Shown here: positions 48,039 to 57,688 of the stretch, piece by piece | Position numbering within the stretch: the stretch's first letter is position 1 | Layout: each line of letters begins with the position of its first letter | Source of the DNA: an uncultured Anaerolineae bacterium | Lineage (GTDB): Bacteria; Chloroflexota; Anaerolineae; Anaerolineales; Villigracilaceae | Direction: 5' to 3' | Length of the DNA stretch: 64,000 nt | Assembly: GCA_937120535.1 (NCBI GenBank) | Contig: CAKZJX010000007.1 | Coordinates: 62,001 to 126,000 of the forward strand | Made by a program: the position numbers and the translations under genes | The notes under the pieces: model-generated | Seen by the model: the letters and a program-made list of their open reading frames with translations, nothing else | Database searches by the model: none | What the model was told of the DNA's origin: nothing

Positions 48039-48920
48039 TTGATCTTAATTGACCTATCTCAGACCCTTTTCTCGGTTATTTTTCAGAACCAGAAGAATGG
48101 CGTCAACAAAGACTTGGCACGTTCCATGATCTTTATGACGTTGCTCTCATATCGCAAACAGTTCGGTTCGAAGTATGGTGCCCCTGTTCTAGCGATTGAC
48201 TCCAAGACTGGATATTGGCGTCGAGAAATTTTCGAGCATTACAAGGCCCATCGTAAGAAGGCACGAGAGGCCTCAGACATTGATTGGGATGCATTCTTTG
48301 ACATTGCAAACACGGTGACAGCCGAGATTCGTGAGTGTATTCCTTGGAAAACGATCTATGTGGACAAAGCAGAGGCAGACGACATCATTGCAGTTCTGGC
48401 AATGAAGTATGGCGACATGCCCACCTTGATTGTGTCATCGGACAAGGATTACAAACAACTGCACTACAAGAAAGGCGTAGCACAATATTCGCCCATTATG
48501 AAGAAATGGATTACGACCGATGATCCTAAGAAGGATTTGGTTGAACTGATTCTGACGGGTGACGCAGGCGACGGCATCCCTAACATTCGTTCTGACGCAG
48601 ATTCGATTGTTAAGGGCAAACGTCAAAAGCCGATCTCTCAGAAGTTCAAGGATGAGTTCCATGCAAACCCGGCACGCATTTATCGTGACCACAAGGAACG
48701 ATATGACCTGAATGAAAAGTTGATTGATTTCACCAAAATCCCTGAGCACATCCAACAAGCCATCCTTGCAGAGTTTGACAAGAAGCCAGTCGGCTCTATA
48801 AATAAACTATATCAGCTTTTCGTGGCACACAAAATGCCTCGTATGCTATCAGACATCGAACTCTTTAAGGTGAAGGAATCAGACTATGCCGTTTGTGCAG
48901 AAGGCAGTTTTTTCCAGTAA
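48039..48920 (+). CDS. rnh: RNase H / 5'-3' exonuclease (T4 Rnh-like)
   Basis: FEN-family nuclease that removes lagging-strand RNA primers. 293 residues (T4 Rnh: 305). Starts at TTG behind a GGAGGG ribosome site. IDLSQTLFSV and APVLAIDSKTGYWRREIF are the first acidic sites, VDKAEADDIIAVLA the helical arch acids, VSSDKDYKQL the third, and LILTGDAGDGIPNI the helix-hairpin-helix region. Overlaps the next gene by 35 bases. Confidence 0.93.
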   Translation: MILIDLSQTLFSVIFQNQKNGVNKDLARSMIFMTLLSYRKQFGSKYGAPVLAIDSKTGYWRREIFEHYKAHRKKAREASDIDWDAFFDIANTVTAEIRECIPWKTIYVDKAEADDIIAVLAMKYGDMPTLIVSSDKDYKQLHYKKGVAQYSPIMKKWITTDDPKKDLVELILTGDAGDGIPNIRSDADSIVKGKRQKPISQKFKDEFHANPARIYRDHKERYDLNEKLIDFTKIPEHIQQAILAEFDKKPVGSINKLYQLFVAHKMPRMLSDIELFKVKESDYAVCAEGSFFQ

Positions 48921-49374
48921 TGGAATTTCCCAGGACCTAGTGGCATTGCTAGGTTCATACGGCGAAACACAAGTCAAAAAGGCTTTTGAGACGGCCAAGA
49001 ATCCAGAGTATTTGATTGGCTTGATGAAGGAGGTCCTTTCATACAAGTTCATTGAACTGCCAGAAGGTAGTTATAAAAACAGCACTACCAAGGTGCCTTA
49101 TCAGTCTATGGAAAGGGCATTGAAGCAGTTGAAATATTTTACTGTGGATTCGCCTTATTACGCCGATGAGCAAACAAAGTGGCGAAAGCTCTCGATCCTT
49201 TTGGAAAGCGTCACCTTTGTAGAAGCAGAGGCTATAATGAAATTGATCACCGGTGCATATGATGTTGCATCTGTCAAAGCCTTTCTCTACCCTCCCAAGA
49301 AGAAGAAAGAAGTTATCAGGACGACAGAGGAAACAGAACCACTAAGTCAGACGTTTGTTGTCGATTCCGAGTAA
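48886..49374 (+). CDS. Conserved T4-like protein, function unknown
   Basis: 162 residues, starting MPFVQKAVFSSNGISQDLVA inside the RNase H 3' end. Mostly helical, with KEVLSYKFIELPEGSYKNST and a Lys-rich tail (PPKKKKEVIRTTEETEP). Coupled to RNase H, so perhaps replication-linked. No domain recognised. A bidirectional terminator follows. Confidence 0.6.
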   Translation: MPFVQKAVFSSNGISQDLVALLGSYGETQVKKAFETAKNPEYLIGLMKEVLSYKFIELPEGSYKNSTTKVPYQSMERALKQLKYFTVDSPYYADEQTKWRKLSILLESVTFVEAEAIMKLITGAYDVASVKAFLYPPKKKKEVIRTTEETEPLSQTFVVDSE

Positions 49375-49378
49375 GAAC

Positions 49379-49402
49379 AAAAAGCCCCTTTCGGGGCTTT
49401 TT
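49379..49402. terminator. Bidirectional rho-independent terminator
   Basis: A perfect stem AAAAAGCCCC with a TTTC loop and GGGGCTTTTT. It separates the plus-strand replication genes (ending 49374) from the minus-strand tail fibre gene (ending 49416) and would stop transcription from both sides. Confidence 0.92.
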
Positions 49403-49415
49403 CTACGTCCCTTTC

Positions 49416-52400
49416 TTAATCATGCAACGCTATTACGGTTCCGGTGATTGTCTTGCCTACGTCAGCTGGATGGAATCTTAATGTTCCGTGCTGATGCAAA
49501 TAAACCTCACCTTGTAGTGGCAATGCTTCCGCTTGATAGTTAGAGCGGTTCTTCGTTGTCGGGACTCCGTTCAATTGAATCTTGAAGTCTGATCCCCAAT
49601 ATGAATCCACCGCCAAGAACTTAGGATGGAATGAACCATTTGCAAAAGCCACTGACCCTACCCTGGAGATATAATCAGATCCGTTTTGGACAATTTCAAC
49701 TGAAGGTGAAATCAATGGTCTATTGATTTTATCGGATGAAGGTCTTTCTTGCCACATTGCAATATAGTGAATACCTGCATGGTCGGTGTAACTAAACTGA
49801 TTATTAGACCAAAAAATACCGTTAGTCGTACTAGTATCAATGAAAATATTAGTTCCAACCTTACGGAACCGAACAGCATTTATGTTCGATCCTAGGTTTC
49901 CGTTCGACCAAACATCCATCCATCTCTGGAATAATAGAGTGTCATTTGCACCAGCCAAGAATCTATAGCCGATGTCTGTCAGGTTGTTGATGACAGGTGC
50001 GCTAGTGATACCGAATACCAATGATGGGCGCCCATAGTCTCTCATTCTAAACCATGATGGAATGTCGCGGAATACCACAACCCAATCACCAACCAATTCT
50101 TTCCTGGCGACGATTCCGCCTTGCAAGTAGTTACCCGGGAACTTCAAACGAGCACCCGAATAGTCGTTACCACTATTCTGGAATGGCTTATTGGGTAAAG
50201 GACTGATGTTGCCGTTGTAACGGTCGATACCTTTTGTGATTCTTAGGTTGCTCATATAGCCACGGAAACCGCGCCAGTTGCCACCGAAGTTCTCACTATC
50301 CTGTAACCACATGTTCTCAAGGGAACCGGAAGGTGTATATGTGCCAGGTGTTGTGCCTGAATTCAACATAGCACCCCAAACGTAGCATGCTTCTTCAGTT
50401 CCGTTACCAGCCCAGCTTGTTGTTGGGTTTGTCGAACCTGTTGGACCCCAAGCAAAATATCTTGACACGTTGTTGGAGTTCTCTGTTGCGGTCACCCACA
50501 AGCGAACCCAACCGTTGGTCAAAACTTCTCGTCCCACAGTATGACCTGACCCAACAGTCACAAAGGTGTCGGTGTCAAAATCATACACTGAACGAGTGTC
50601 AGTATTGTTGATGCCGGTTCTCAACATGAAGTAACGACGAGTGCCCTTCTTAGCAAAGATGCTTGAAGTGTATGTGCCTTGTTGCAATGTCTTATACTGA
50701 TAGAAGTTGTGAACATCAATATTTGTGGTGTTAGGGATGAAAGCCTCCGCACTCATAACACCTGATGGGTTCGGATACTTAGTAACAGGTATAGAACCGT
50801 TTTGGAGTGTCCAGGTTGTGGTTCGTGCAAAGCGCTTACCAATATGCAATGGTCTGGTTGAAGGAAAGCCTGTTGAATCTGTCCATGTAGCAACAGATGT
50901 GCCGTTCAATGTCATTTCCCAATTGTTGTTCGCCTTGCGAACAAGAGTAACAAAGTTCCAAGAATCAGGAATAACCGATGGGCCCGTCTGACCGAAAGTG
51001 GTGCTTCCATTCCACCATGCCAATTGGCCCTGAGTGTTTAGTGACAATGCGCCTATTTCATTTGCCGCACCTCGGAAGTCAACTAGAATCTGTTCCGTTA
51101 CATTGTAGTTTGTAGGATAAATCCACAATTCCAAGGTGAAGTTTCCAGATCCCATTGAATAACGGGTTTGTGAGGCATAGAAAATACCGCTTTCACCATC
51201 AAAGTAAGTAGTTGGTTTAGATTCACCTGTGCCAGACCAGACAATAGGAACGTCTGAAGATGGCGCTAGTTCACCTTCAATAGCGGTCGGTGGTTGATTC
51301 CACTTCTCATCCTTCATACCATAATCGCCCGCTTTCTCGAAGTAGTTTAGATACACCACATAGGGGTAGTAGACGTCACCATCTAACACTATAGGCTGTC
51401 CGTCATAAGTTGTATCTGGTAGAGCATCGATGTTCCAGTCCACATTAATGTCTGGGCTGTTCAAAATACCAATTTGATGTGAGCGGTCATACAGCTGAAC
51501 CGTAGGCGGCGTGAATGTTGTAACCACCTCTTTTGGTTTGTAGTAAACAGTATCCCTAATCCACATCTTTGAGGAGTTATCTTTGTAATATCCGTCAAAG
51601 CAAGTGAATGTATATTGGTCAGTAGCCACAAAAGATGTGGTAGATGCCGGACCGTTCTCAAACCGTAGACTTATTCCTTTGATGAAGGGTTCGGTTGTAG
51701 TATGACCTGTCTTAGAACCAGGATGATTCTTAACCCAATTTCCACCATCCCAACCCCATAAGGTGGAGTTGAAGGTTTTCCACTGCTTTGAGCTGCCTAT
51801 GAATTCATGAACACACCAGTACAAATAGTAGTGGTTGTAAAAAAGATCTGTTGCTAAAAATCCCAATACTCTGTTCTTACCGATGAAGCAGCAGTTAGTT
51901 GCATAAATGTCGCTGTTTGTTGATCTGTCGGCGTTTTCTACCCAATCTAACATTGCTGTTCTTGATTCATTATGGGCAATGTCAATTACAGCTGGCCCGG
52001 TTGATTTAATACCGGGAATATAAGCGAACTCTCTATATTCACCAAAATCTGAATCCCATTCATATGCATATTCAATATGACGATACCAGATGCGGTTATA
52101 GCCTGAATTTGAGCCAGGTTTCAAGCGCATGTTCACTCGAGTAGCACCTGCATTGTGTTGGAAAGGAATATACAATACGGTATCAACGTTTATTGCATAT
52201 TGGGTTGTTCCTGAAATGCCCGGAGACCGGCTGGTGTATGTGTAGTATGAACCAGAACCCGAACTCCAATCATTCAAGAACATCCACTTATTTTCCAACC
52301 GAGAAACAATCATGCTCTGGTGACGGTTAGAATTGCGAACAAACGCCAACTGATTTCTGAGTGTGGAGTTTGTAATACCTGTCACGTTTGCTGAAATTTG

Positions 52401-54221
52401 GTCATACCAACAACCTGCAGTTGTGGAACCATCATTCACATCTGTGCGCTGTAATAGAAGAATCTGGGCATCGCCGTTACGAACATCTCGGTGTGGATTT
52501 ACTATCAACCTTGAACAAAATCTCCATTTGGAGTTAGTCCCTCCTTCATCAAAATTAGAGAACGAAGGATAGTTGATGATGACGTTAACCCATGTCTGGC
52601 CGCCATCAGTTGTGTAGTGAAGACCTAGGCCCCAGAAGATAGCATAAACGTTTCCGAAATTATCAACGTCTAAAGCATATACCTTAGATTGGCAACCGGG
52701 TGGCGCGCCTATATGAACCAGAGTTGTTTCTGTTTCTGTGATTGTCAGTTTCCACAAACCTGTAGATGCACATGCAACCCAGATGTTGCCGTAAGTGTCA
52801 ACCTTAACGTCTTGGATGTTTGTCACAGCCAGGGACGGTGTGGTTGTGGCATCCCAAGACTCAATCTTGCCATAGTAAATGTCATATATCGTAATGCCTG
52901 TTTTATCGTAAGTGATAAAGGCCCTGTCCTCAATCCATTTTCTAACACCCGCATAATATTGGACATGCACATGGTCTGGTCTAGAATACATTATATTCTT
53001 AAGGATGTTGTCATATGTGTACTGGGCGCCATTTGTCCAGTATTGTGAGGAGTCACGATAGGCATAAGGCAGCAGGTTCAAAATCGCGTCAGGTGATCTA
53101 TGATACTCTCGGACGTTGTATTTCATATCCGAGGCTAATTCTCCTGTCTGCGTGATATAAGCAACAAATTTTGAAGGGAAAGGTTGTTTGATTTCCGCGC
53201 CGTTCCATTGGCCTGATGCATACATGCGACCAGAACCCAAGGGAAAGAAGGCGGGGTCAAAGTAGTTAGAGTTCGAACTCGAAGCAGTGCCGAATACGTT
53301 ACCTATGCCCGTGAAACCTTCAGGACCGCCAATCTCGGGTGTGAATTTGTCAGGGTGTAGGAGAGACACCATGTAACTAATTCGAGTACGACCCGCGCGA
53401 ATAACGGTGTTCAAGAAAGTATCTTGAATTTGATTATATTGGTTAGGGATATTATCCGGATAGTTGTAAATCTTACGAGCAGAGTACAAAGAAAGATTCA
53501 ATCCATTTGGATGAACTGTTTCCTTAGAACCCAGTGAAACATATCCGCCGCTTAGAAAATTAACGTACCCGTTTGCACCCAAATCCTGTTCAATTCGGAA
53601 TGGATACAATTGAATGTTGTCGTTTTGATAGAAGCGCTTTGGATTTCTATCTACGTCCAAAAGAAACTGTTCTTTAACCCAATCGTTGTTTGTTGTATCT
53701 GTCTCATCTTCAACAAGAATCAAACGATAGTAAACGTTCAAATATTCAGTGGGTGATTGATAGCAAGGTGGCGACAAATTAATTGCTGTTTTTGCATGGC
53801 TAGAATATATCCAACTTGTATAACCAACATAAGGTAGTTGATTGTCACCTATGTTGTAACTAATTAGACAAATACAACTAATTGCTGCCGTTGAAGCAGG
53901 TGGTGGGAATAGGGAATAATATTCCCAATATGCGGGAGATTCGGTTGTTTTTGGAAAGTATTTTTTTAGAGCTGTGCCAGTGGGCGCGTAACCTGTATAA
54001 AAGGCACTATTCTCTAGATTTCCGTAATACGGACTATACCTATTTACCATAGGATAGGTTTCGCTTCCTCTATAGAGGATGGCAAGTCGTTGAATAACAG
54101 TCTCGCCTTGAAATAGGTCAATATATTTGTCGAGAAAGATGAAATTGTCTCTTTCTTCAACTCGCTTTTCGCCGGTATTAACATCAACGAATTCAAAAAT
54201 TGCTTTACCTTTGACTTGCAT
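49416..54221 (-). CDS. Large tail fibre / receptor-binding protein with LamG domain
   Basis: 1601 residues, probably the main host-recognition fibre. Residues about 450-560 have propeller-like repeats (VDTYGNIWVACASTGLWKL, then ALDVDNFGNVYAIFWG). Residues about 985-1345 form a LamG/concanavalin-like domain (FTLELWIYPTNYNVTEQIL, ending GYMSNLRITKGIDRYNG), split by a roughly 170-residue insert at about 1140-1310 that looks like a separate carbohydrate-binding module. The C-terminal 100 residues (HQHGTLRFHPADVGKTITGT) are a small tip domain. Virion location inferred from neighbours. Confidence 0.75.
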   Translation of the reverse strand: MQVKGKAIFEFVDVNTGEKRVEERDNFIFLDKYIDLFQGETVIQRLAILYRGSETYPMVNRYSPYYGNLENSAFYTGYAPTGTALKKYFPKTTESPAYWEYYSLFPPPASTAAISCICLISYNIGDNQLPYVGYTSWIYSSHAKTAINLSPPCYQSPTEYLNVYYRLILVEDETDTTNNDWVKEQFLLDVDRNPKRFYQNDNIQLYPFRIEQDLGANGYVNFLSGGYVSLGSKETVHPNGLNLSLYSARKIYNYPDNIPNQYNQIQDTFLNTVIRAGRTRISYMVSLLHPDKFTPEIGGPEGFTGIGNVFGTASSSNSNYFDPAFFPLGSGRMYASGQWNGAEIKQPFPSKFVAYITQTGELASDMKYNVREYHRSPDAILNLLPYAYRDSSQYWTNGAQYTYDNILKNIMYSRPDHVHVQYYAGVRKWIEDRAFITYDKTGITIYDIYYGKIESWDATTTPSLAVTNIQDVKVDTYGNIWVACASTGLWKLTITETETTLVHIGAPPGCQSKVYALDVDNFGNVYAIFWGLGLHYTTDGGQTWVNVIINYPSFSNFDEGGTNSKWRFCSRLIVNPHRDVRNGDAQILLLQRTDVNDGSTTAGCWYDQISANVTGITNSTLRNQLAFVRNSNRHQSMIVSRLENKWMFLNDWSSGSGSYYTYTSRSPGISGTTQYAINVDTVLYIPFQHNAGATRVNMRLKPGSNSGYNRIWYRHIEYAYEWDSDFGEYREFAYIPGIKSTGPAVIDIAHNESRTAMLDWVENADRSTNSDIYATNCCFIGKNRVLGFLATDLFYNHYYLYWCVHEFIGSSKQWKTFNSTLWGWDGGNWVKNHPGSKTGHTTTEPFIKGISLRFENGPASTTSFVATDQYTFTCFDGYYKDNSSKMWIRDTVYYKPKEVVTTFTPPTVQLYDRSHQIGILNSPDINVDWNIDALPDTTYDGQPIVLDGDVYYPYVVYLNYFEKAGDYGMKDEKWNQPPTAIEGELAPSSDVPIVWSGTGESKPTTYFDGESGIFYASQTRYSMGSGNFTLELWIYPTNYNVTEQILVDFRGAANEIGALSLNTQGQLAWWNGSTTFGQTGPSVIPDSWNFVTLVRKANNNWEMTLNGTSVATWTDSTGFPSTRPLHIGKRFARTTTWTLQNGSIPVTKYPNPSGVMSAEAFIPNTTNIDVHNFYQYKTLQQGTYTSSIFAKKGTRRYFMLRTGINNTDTRSVYDFDTDTFVTVGSGHTVGREVLTNGWVRLWVTATENSNNVSRYFAWGPTGSTNPTTSWAGNGTEEACYVWGAMLNSGTTPGTYTPSGSLENMWLQDSENFGGNWRGFRGYMSNLRITKGIDRYNGNISPLPNKPFQNSGNDYSGARLKFPGNYLQGGIVARKELVGDWVVVFRDIPSWFRMRDYGRPSLVFGITSAPVINNLTDIGYRFLAGANDTLLFQRWMDVWSNGNLGSNINAVRFRKVGTNIFIDTSTTNGIFWSNNQFSYTDHAGIHYIAMWQERPSSDKINRPLISPSVEIVQNGSDYISRVGSVAFANGSFHPKFLAVDSYWGSDFKIQLNGVPTTKNRSNYQAEALPLQGEVYLHQHGTLRFHPADVGKTITGTVIALHD

Positions 54222-55652
54222 TTAGCCCCCAATTTGTCCTGTTGATAGGTCCACGTATTCCTGTATGAAGTATATATTAGGGTTGCCGCCACCGTGGGTT
54301 ATAGAAGCAACATCTTCTGGAGTTAAGAATATTCTTGTAATTTCTTCATATTTTTGAGAGTACCATATGTTTTTGTTTGCATTCTGACTTATGCCGTAAA
54401 CATCACTATCCGGAATACAATACACCGGAAATGATTCTGTTGTTTCTAATAATGAATAAACGTTAGATGACGCTTTAGGCCCATCCAACATTGCATGATC
54501 TGCAATGTTCAAATAAGGCATCCTGTTATCAAAATGCGCTTGGAAAGGAATTATGTAATTTTCCTTTTCCAACATGGCTCTTGGACGATTGCCGATTCCA
54601 CTAGAATCTGCGTTCTTATACTCAACTTCAATGAAGAATTCATTTTCCTTTTTGCTAATGCAATGGATAGGAATTCTATATACTTCTGAATACTTGAATG
54701 GGTTTAGTAATAAATGAGGTTCTTGATTTCCACCAGGATAATCAACAATCCGCATTTTATCCAATGAGATATGGCCGCTTGGTGATTTAATCCAGACGCT
54801 AATTTTCACAATGTCTTTCAGGTCGTGGTCGAACGTGAAAGTCATATCAACCGTACCACGTCTCAATTCCTCATCTGTTAAGTTGAAATCTGTAGTTGTC
54901 AAGAATACAGCATAACAAGGATCCTCAGGCACACTAGGTATGACCCATGACCTGTTATTAGACATTTCATATACTTGTCTAATGATGCTAGCTTTAGGAT
55001 ATCCGAAAATTACCCTGCCTCGCAAATGACTGATTGAATCAGTGAATTGCATGTTCTGGCCCAATTCAAACACTGTAGTGATAATAACACCACTTTGGCT
55101 TGAAATGGTCATGTTGCCGATATTGTTCACTGCAGCCATGACAATAGGTATCATTTCTGCATAACCCTGTGATGTTATCGGACTTCTAATACGAGCATTT
55201 GACCTTCCCCAGTTACCACGGTCGATAACTGAAGAGCTTTCCATTGTAAAAACGTTGTCACCTGCTACACTAATGATAGTAGCGATTTTACCTACAAGAG
55301 TCAGCCCACCCGATAGCGTTGCAGAACCAGAAACTAACCAAGGTGAAGGCCAGTGAATTATCTCAGATAGAGACTCAAACCCACCTAATTTCCAACCACT
55401 ACTGACTAATACTGTTTCATTGGCCCGATCATCACAAACCAAATGGAAATACACTTGCCCGCCTGGAGGCGAAACATATCCTGTCGCGGGATTATCTAGG
55501 CGGAAATCGATGTTTGGGCTTGTCGGTATTAGATAACGACAAACGTAATTATACCAAGAGAAATCTGCAGACGTAGAATCAGGGTAGGTGTATTCATCGA
55601 AACCTACCCAGCTAAAATCTACTTGATTGTTTGGCGGATATTGATAACTCAT
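54222..55652 (-). CDS. Tail fibre-associated structural protein
   Basis: 476 residues, beta-rich (repeated Ser/Thr/Val strands such as VSGSATLSGGLTLVG), starting MSYQYPPNNQVDFSW with repeated FSWxxYxY-like units. Adjacent to the 1601-residue fibre gene (stop and start one base apart) and preceded by a late promoter. Likely a fibre subunit or connector. No specific family recognised. Confidence 0.6.
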   Translation of the reverse strand: MSYQYPPNNQVDFSWVGFDEYTYPDSTSADFSWYNYVCRYLIPTSPNIDFRLDNPATGYVSPPGGQVYFHLVCDDRANETVLVSSGWKLGGFESLSEIIHWPSPWLVSGSATLSGGLTLVGKIATIISVAGDNVFTMESSSVIDRGNWGRSNARIRSPITSQGYAEMIPIVMAAVNNIGNMTISSQSGVIITTVFELGQNMQFTDSISHLRGRVIFGYPKASIIRQVYEMSNNRSWVIPSVPEDPCYAVFLTTTDFNLTDEELRRGTVDMTFTFDHDLKDIVKISVWIKSPSGHISLDKMRIVDYPGGNQEPHLLLNPFKYSEVYRIPIHCISKKENEFFIEVEYKNADSSGIGNRPRAMLEKENYIIPFQAHFDNRMPYLNIADHAMLDGPKASSNVYSLLETTESFPVYCIPDSDVYGISQNANKNIWYSQKYEEITRIFLTPEDVASITHGGGNPNIYFIQEYVDLSTGQIGG

Positions 55653-55676
55653 TTAACCCAGATACCTGATTATAGG

Positions 55677-55684
55677 TATTTATT
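55677..55684 (-). promoter_or_regulatory. Late promoter box AATAAATA
   Basis: Minus-strand AATAAATA about 25 bases upstream of the ATG at 55652. Drives the two fibre genes. Confidence 0.6.
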
Positions 55685-55693
55685 CTGGGTCAT

Positions 55694-56107
55694 TCATCCT
55701 CCTGGCATAGTCCACTGCAATGTAGTGAAGCGAATAGGACCGTTGATAACAATGTTCACTGTGTTCATTTGCAAATCACCGCCGCCACCAACTTGGGTAA
55801 TAGATGCGTCAGCAACTGCATTCCCTGTTGAATCATAGATTCGTGCCCAAACAGCAGTGCCTGTTGCATTTGCAAACGAATCTTCGGCAATTGGTCCAAA
55901 TGTCAAAACACCGTTTGATGCTGTACCGCAAGGATAAGACAATGTGTGTTCTGAAAGAACGTTTTGTGAAGTGATAGGACTATCGGGGCCTGTAGGTTGA
56001 ATTCCGTCATAAATCTTCAAAACCCCCGCAGCGCCGCCTGCATCAATTTTGTTGATTAGTGTTTGTGCTAGTTCTGTTCTAGCTGCCAATGAAAGTTTGA
56101 CTGCCAT
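55694..56107 (-). CDS. Small tail structural protein
   Basis: 137 residues starting MAVKLSLAARTELAQTLINK, then Gly/Ala-rich beta sequence (GPDSPITSQNVLSEHTLSYP) and ending FTTLQWTMPGG. This N-terminus (MAxKLS..R...) is common to small phage structural proteins of tail regions. Tail or baseplate decoration role is likely. Follows a large unknown tail gene by two bases. Confidence 0.6.
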   Translation of the reverse strand: MAVKLSLAARTELAQTLINKIDAGGAAGVLKIYDGIQPTGPDSPITSQNVLSEHTLSYPCGTASNGVLTFGPIAEDSFANATGTAVWARIYDSTGNAVADASITQVGGGGDLQMNTVNIVINGPIRFTTLQWTMPGG

Positions 56108-56109
56108 TT

Positions 56110-57333
56110 TTAGTAATTCCTTACAATGTTGACTCTTAGTTGTTTGTTCCAGATGTTTTGGTAGCTCAAAAGAATCGGACTACACTCGTGCACTTTGATG
56201 TTCAAATGGTTCTGATGAACACCTACGACCATACCAGCATTGGGTGCGTTTGTGATTCTATCAAACGGAGTACCATAGATGTGAATATCATAATATTTCT
56301 CGTATCTGGTTCCTTTTGAAATCCAAAATCTAAATACACGGTCAATCTTCATATTACCCAGATCAATTACAACGTCTTTTTGATTCTTGGGAGTAAGCCA
56401 AGTTACCGTTGATTGATCTCCAGAAATTTGTTCCCACAAGTATGTATGTCCTGTGGCGATACCTCTTAGAACAGGTGTGAGTTCAACCGTTGTTAGACAC
56501 AATGAAATTATTTCGTCTGGAACAACTGCTTTCAAGTCCCAAAGTAGAATCTCAAAGTCCCATTCAAAGGTTCTATCTAATTTGTCTGGGCCTTTATATA
56601 CGGTTAGGGATCCACCCACTTCGCCAGGTTTTCTATAACCAGTAAAAACGTCACCACCAGATTCAGTAACGTTGGAATTTCGGGGTATAGCAATAAATTT
56701 TCCATTTTGTGTCCTGTAGAAGAATTTTCTCTCGTCAGGCGTTTTCACACGTTCAGAAGGCAAGTAATAATCCATTACGTTGCCGTTCTTCAATGCAGCC
56801 AGAGATTTATTTAATTTGACAGAGCCCAAATCACCAAATAGGTTTGAAGGTGTATATTCACCTAATCTGGTTGTTTTATTGTGAACCCTTGTTGTAGGCA
56901 CGGGAAGTGCAGGTGTTTCAACTTGAAACTTCTGAAAATCTTCCTCATAATTTGAATACTGATCATCATAAACCCATTTGCCATCAGGCGTTTTATCAGC
57001 CTTGCGTATTGTGCCGTCTTCAGTATAGATCGTACCGTCTTCAAACAAGACATAACCCTGAAATGGGGCTTTGGTTTGTTTGATTCTCAATTTCAAAGGG
57101 CCAAAATAATCATCAGGTGTGGTGTATTGAATATAGCCTTGATTAAAAGTCCAAGTTCCCTTTGAAAACGTTATTTCATAGGTGTCTCTAGGATTGTAAT
57201 TAGCAATCTGAAAGATGTAGGAGGATTGAATCCTCAATACTTCGGGATGAATAAGAATGAGGTCATCGGGTTGAACGATTTTAGTCCGATCAACCCAAAG
57301 ATCCCTATCGAGCTTAATTGGCTTGTAGATCAT
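56110..57333 (-). CDS. Uncharacterised tail/baseplate protein
   Basis: 407 residues, beta-rich and Trp/Tyr-rich (YEITFSKGTWTFNQGYIQYT). A region around residues 260-330 (ILLWDLKAVVPDEIISLCLT, then GIATGHTYLWEQISGD) resembles PKD-like beta modules. It overlaps the PAAR gene by four bases and lies in the hub operon, so it is probably a virion protein. No family recognised. Confidence 0.6.
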   Translation of the reverse strand: MIYKPIKLDRDLWVDRTKIVQPDDLILIHPEVLRIQSSYIFQIANYNPRDTYEITFSKGTWTFNQGYIQYTTPDDYFGPLKLRIKQTKAPFQGYVLFEDGTIYTEDGTIRKADKTPDGKWVYDDQYSNYEEDFQKFQVETPALPVPTTRVHNKTTRLGEYTPSNLFGDLGSVKLNKSLAALKNGNVMDYYLPSERVKTPDERKFFYRTQNGKFIAIPRNSNVTESGGDVFTGYRKPGEVGGSLTVYKGPDKLDRTFEWDFEILLWDLKAVVPDEIISLCLTTVELTPVLRGIATGHTYLWEQISGDQSTVTWLTPKNQKDVVIDLGNMKIDRVFRFWISKGTRYEKYYDIHIYGTPFDRITNAPNAGMVVGVHQNHLNIKVHECSPILLSYQNIWNKQLRVNIVRNY

Positions 57334-57614
57334 CCGTTTGCAAATACGTTAGGAGAGCCTGTTGCAACAAAACTGCCGCAAGCAACGGGGTCTCCGATTC
57401 TTCCGACCTGAAGGTTGTTTGCAAAAACATTAGGAGAACCTGATGCAAGAACAGAGCCGTGACAGGAAACGCAACAATGGACAGCCCAAGCATCGCTTTG
57501 CCTATGGACGGGAATCATGTTTGCAAACACATTAGGAGAGGCCGTAACAGATGGTCTAGGGGCGAAACAGCCATGTCCGGTACAAAGATCACCTAACCGA
57601 GTTACTGCCGGCAT
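57330..57614 (-). CDS. 5.4: PAAR spike tip protein (T4 gp5.4-like)
   Basis: Caps the central spike and pierces the outer membrane. 94 residues starting MPAVTRLGDLCTGHGCFAPR, with GSPNVFANG-type repeats (GSPNVFANNLQVGRIGDPVA), the classic PAAR sequence with metal-binding His/Cys. Located directly downstream of the gp5 hub gene. A late-box variant CGTAAATA is upstream. Confidence 0.9.
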   Translation of the reverse strand: MPAVTRLGDLCTGHGCFAPRPSVTASPNVFANMIPVHRQSDAWAVHCCVSCHGSVLASGSPNVFANNLQVGRIGDPVACGSFVATGSPNVFANG

Positions 57615-57639
57615 GGCGAAACCTCCTTTGAAGACGACA

Positions 57640-57647
57640 TATTTACG
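57640..57647 (-). promoter_or_regulatory. Late promoter-like box CGTAAATA
   Basis: Minus-strand CGTAAATA, two mismatches from TATAAATA, about 26 bases before the PAAR gene start. Weaker match than the others. Confidence 0.4.
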
Positions 57648-57688
57648 CTCCTCGAAAAATCTCGTTTAAGACCTAATTCCATTCCACC

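Noticed and set aside
45596-48920. Group I intron or intein in the gp32-rnh region
   Set aside because: gp32 and RNase H are both uninterrupted; the endonuclease is free-standing between them.
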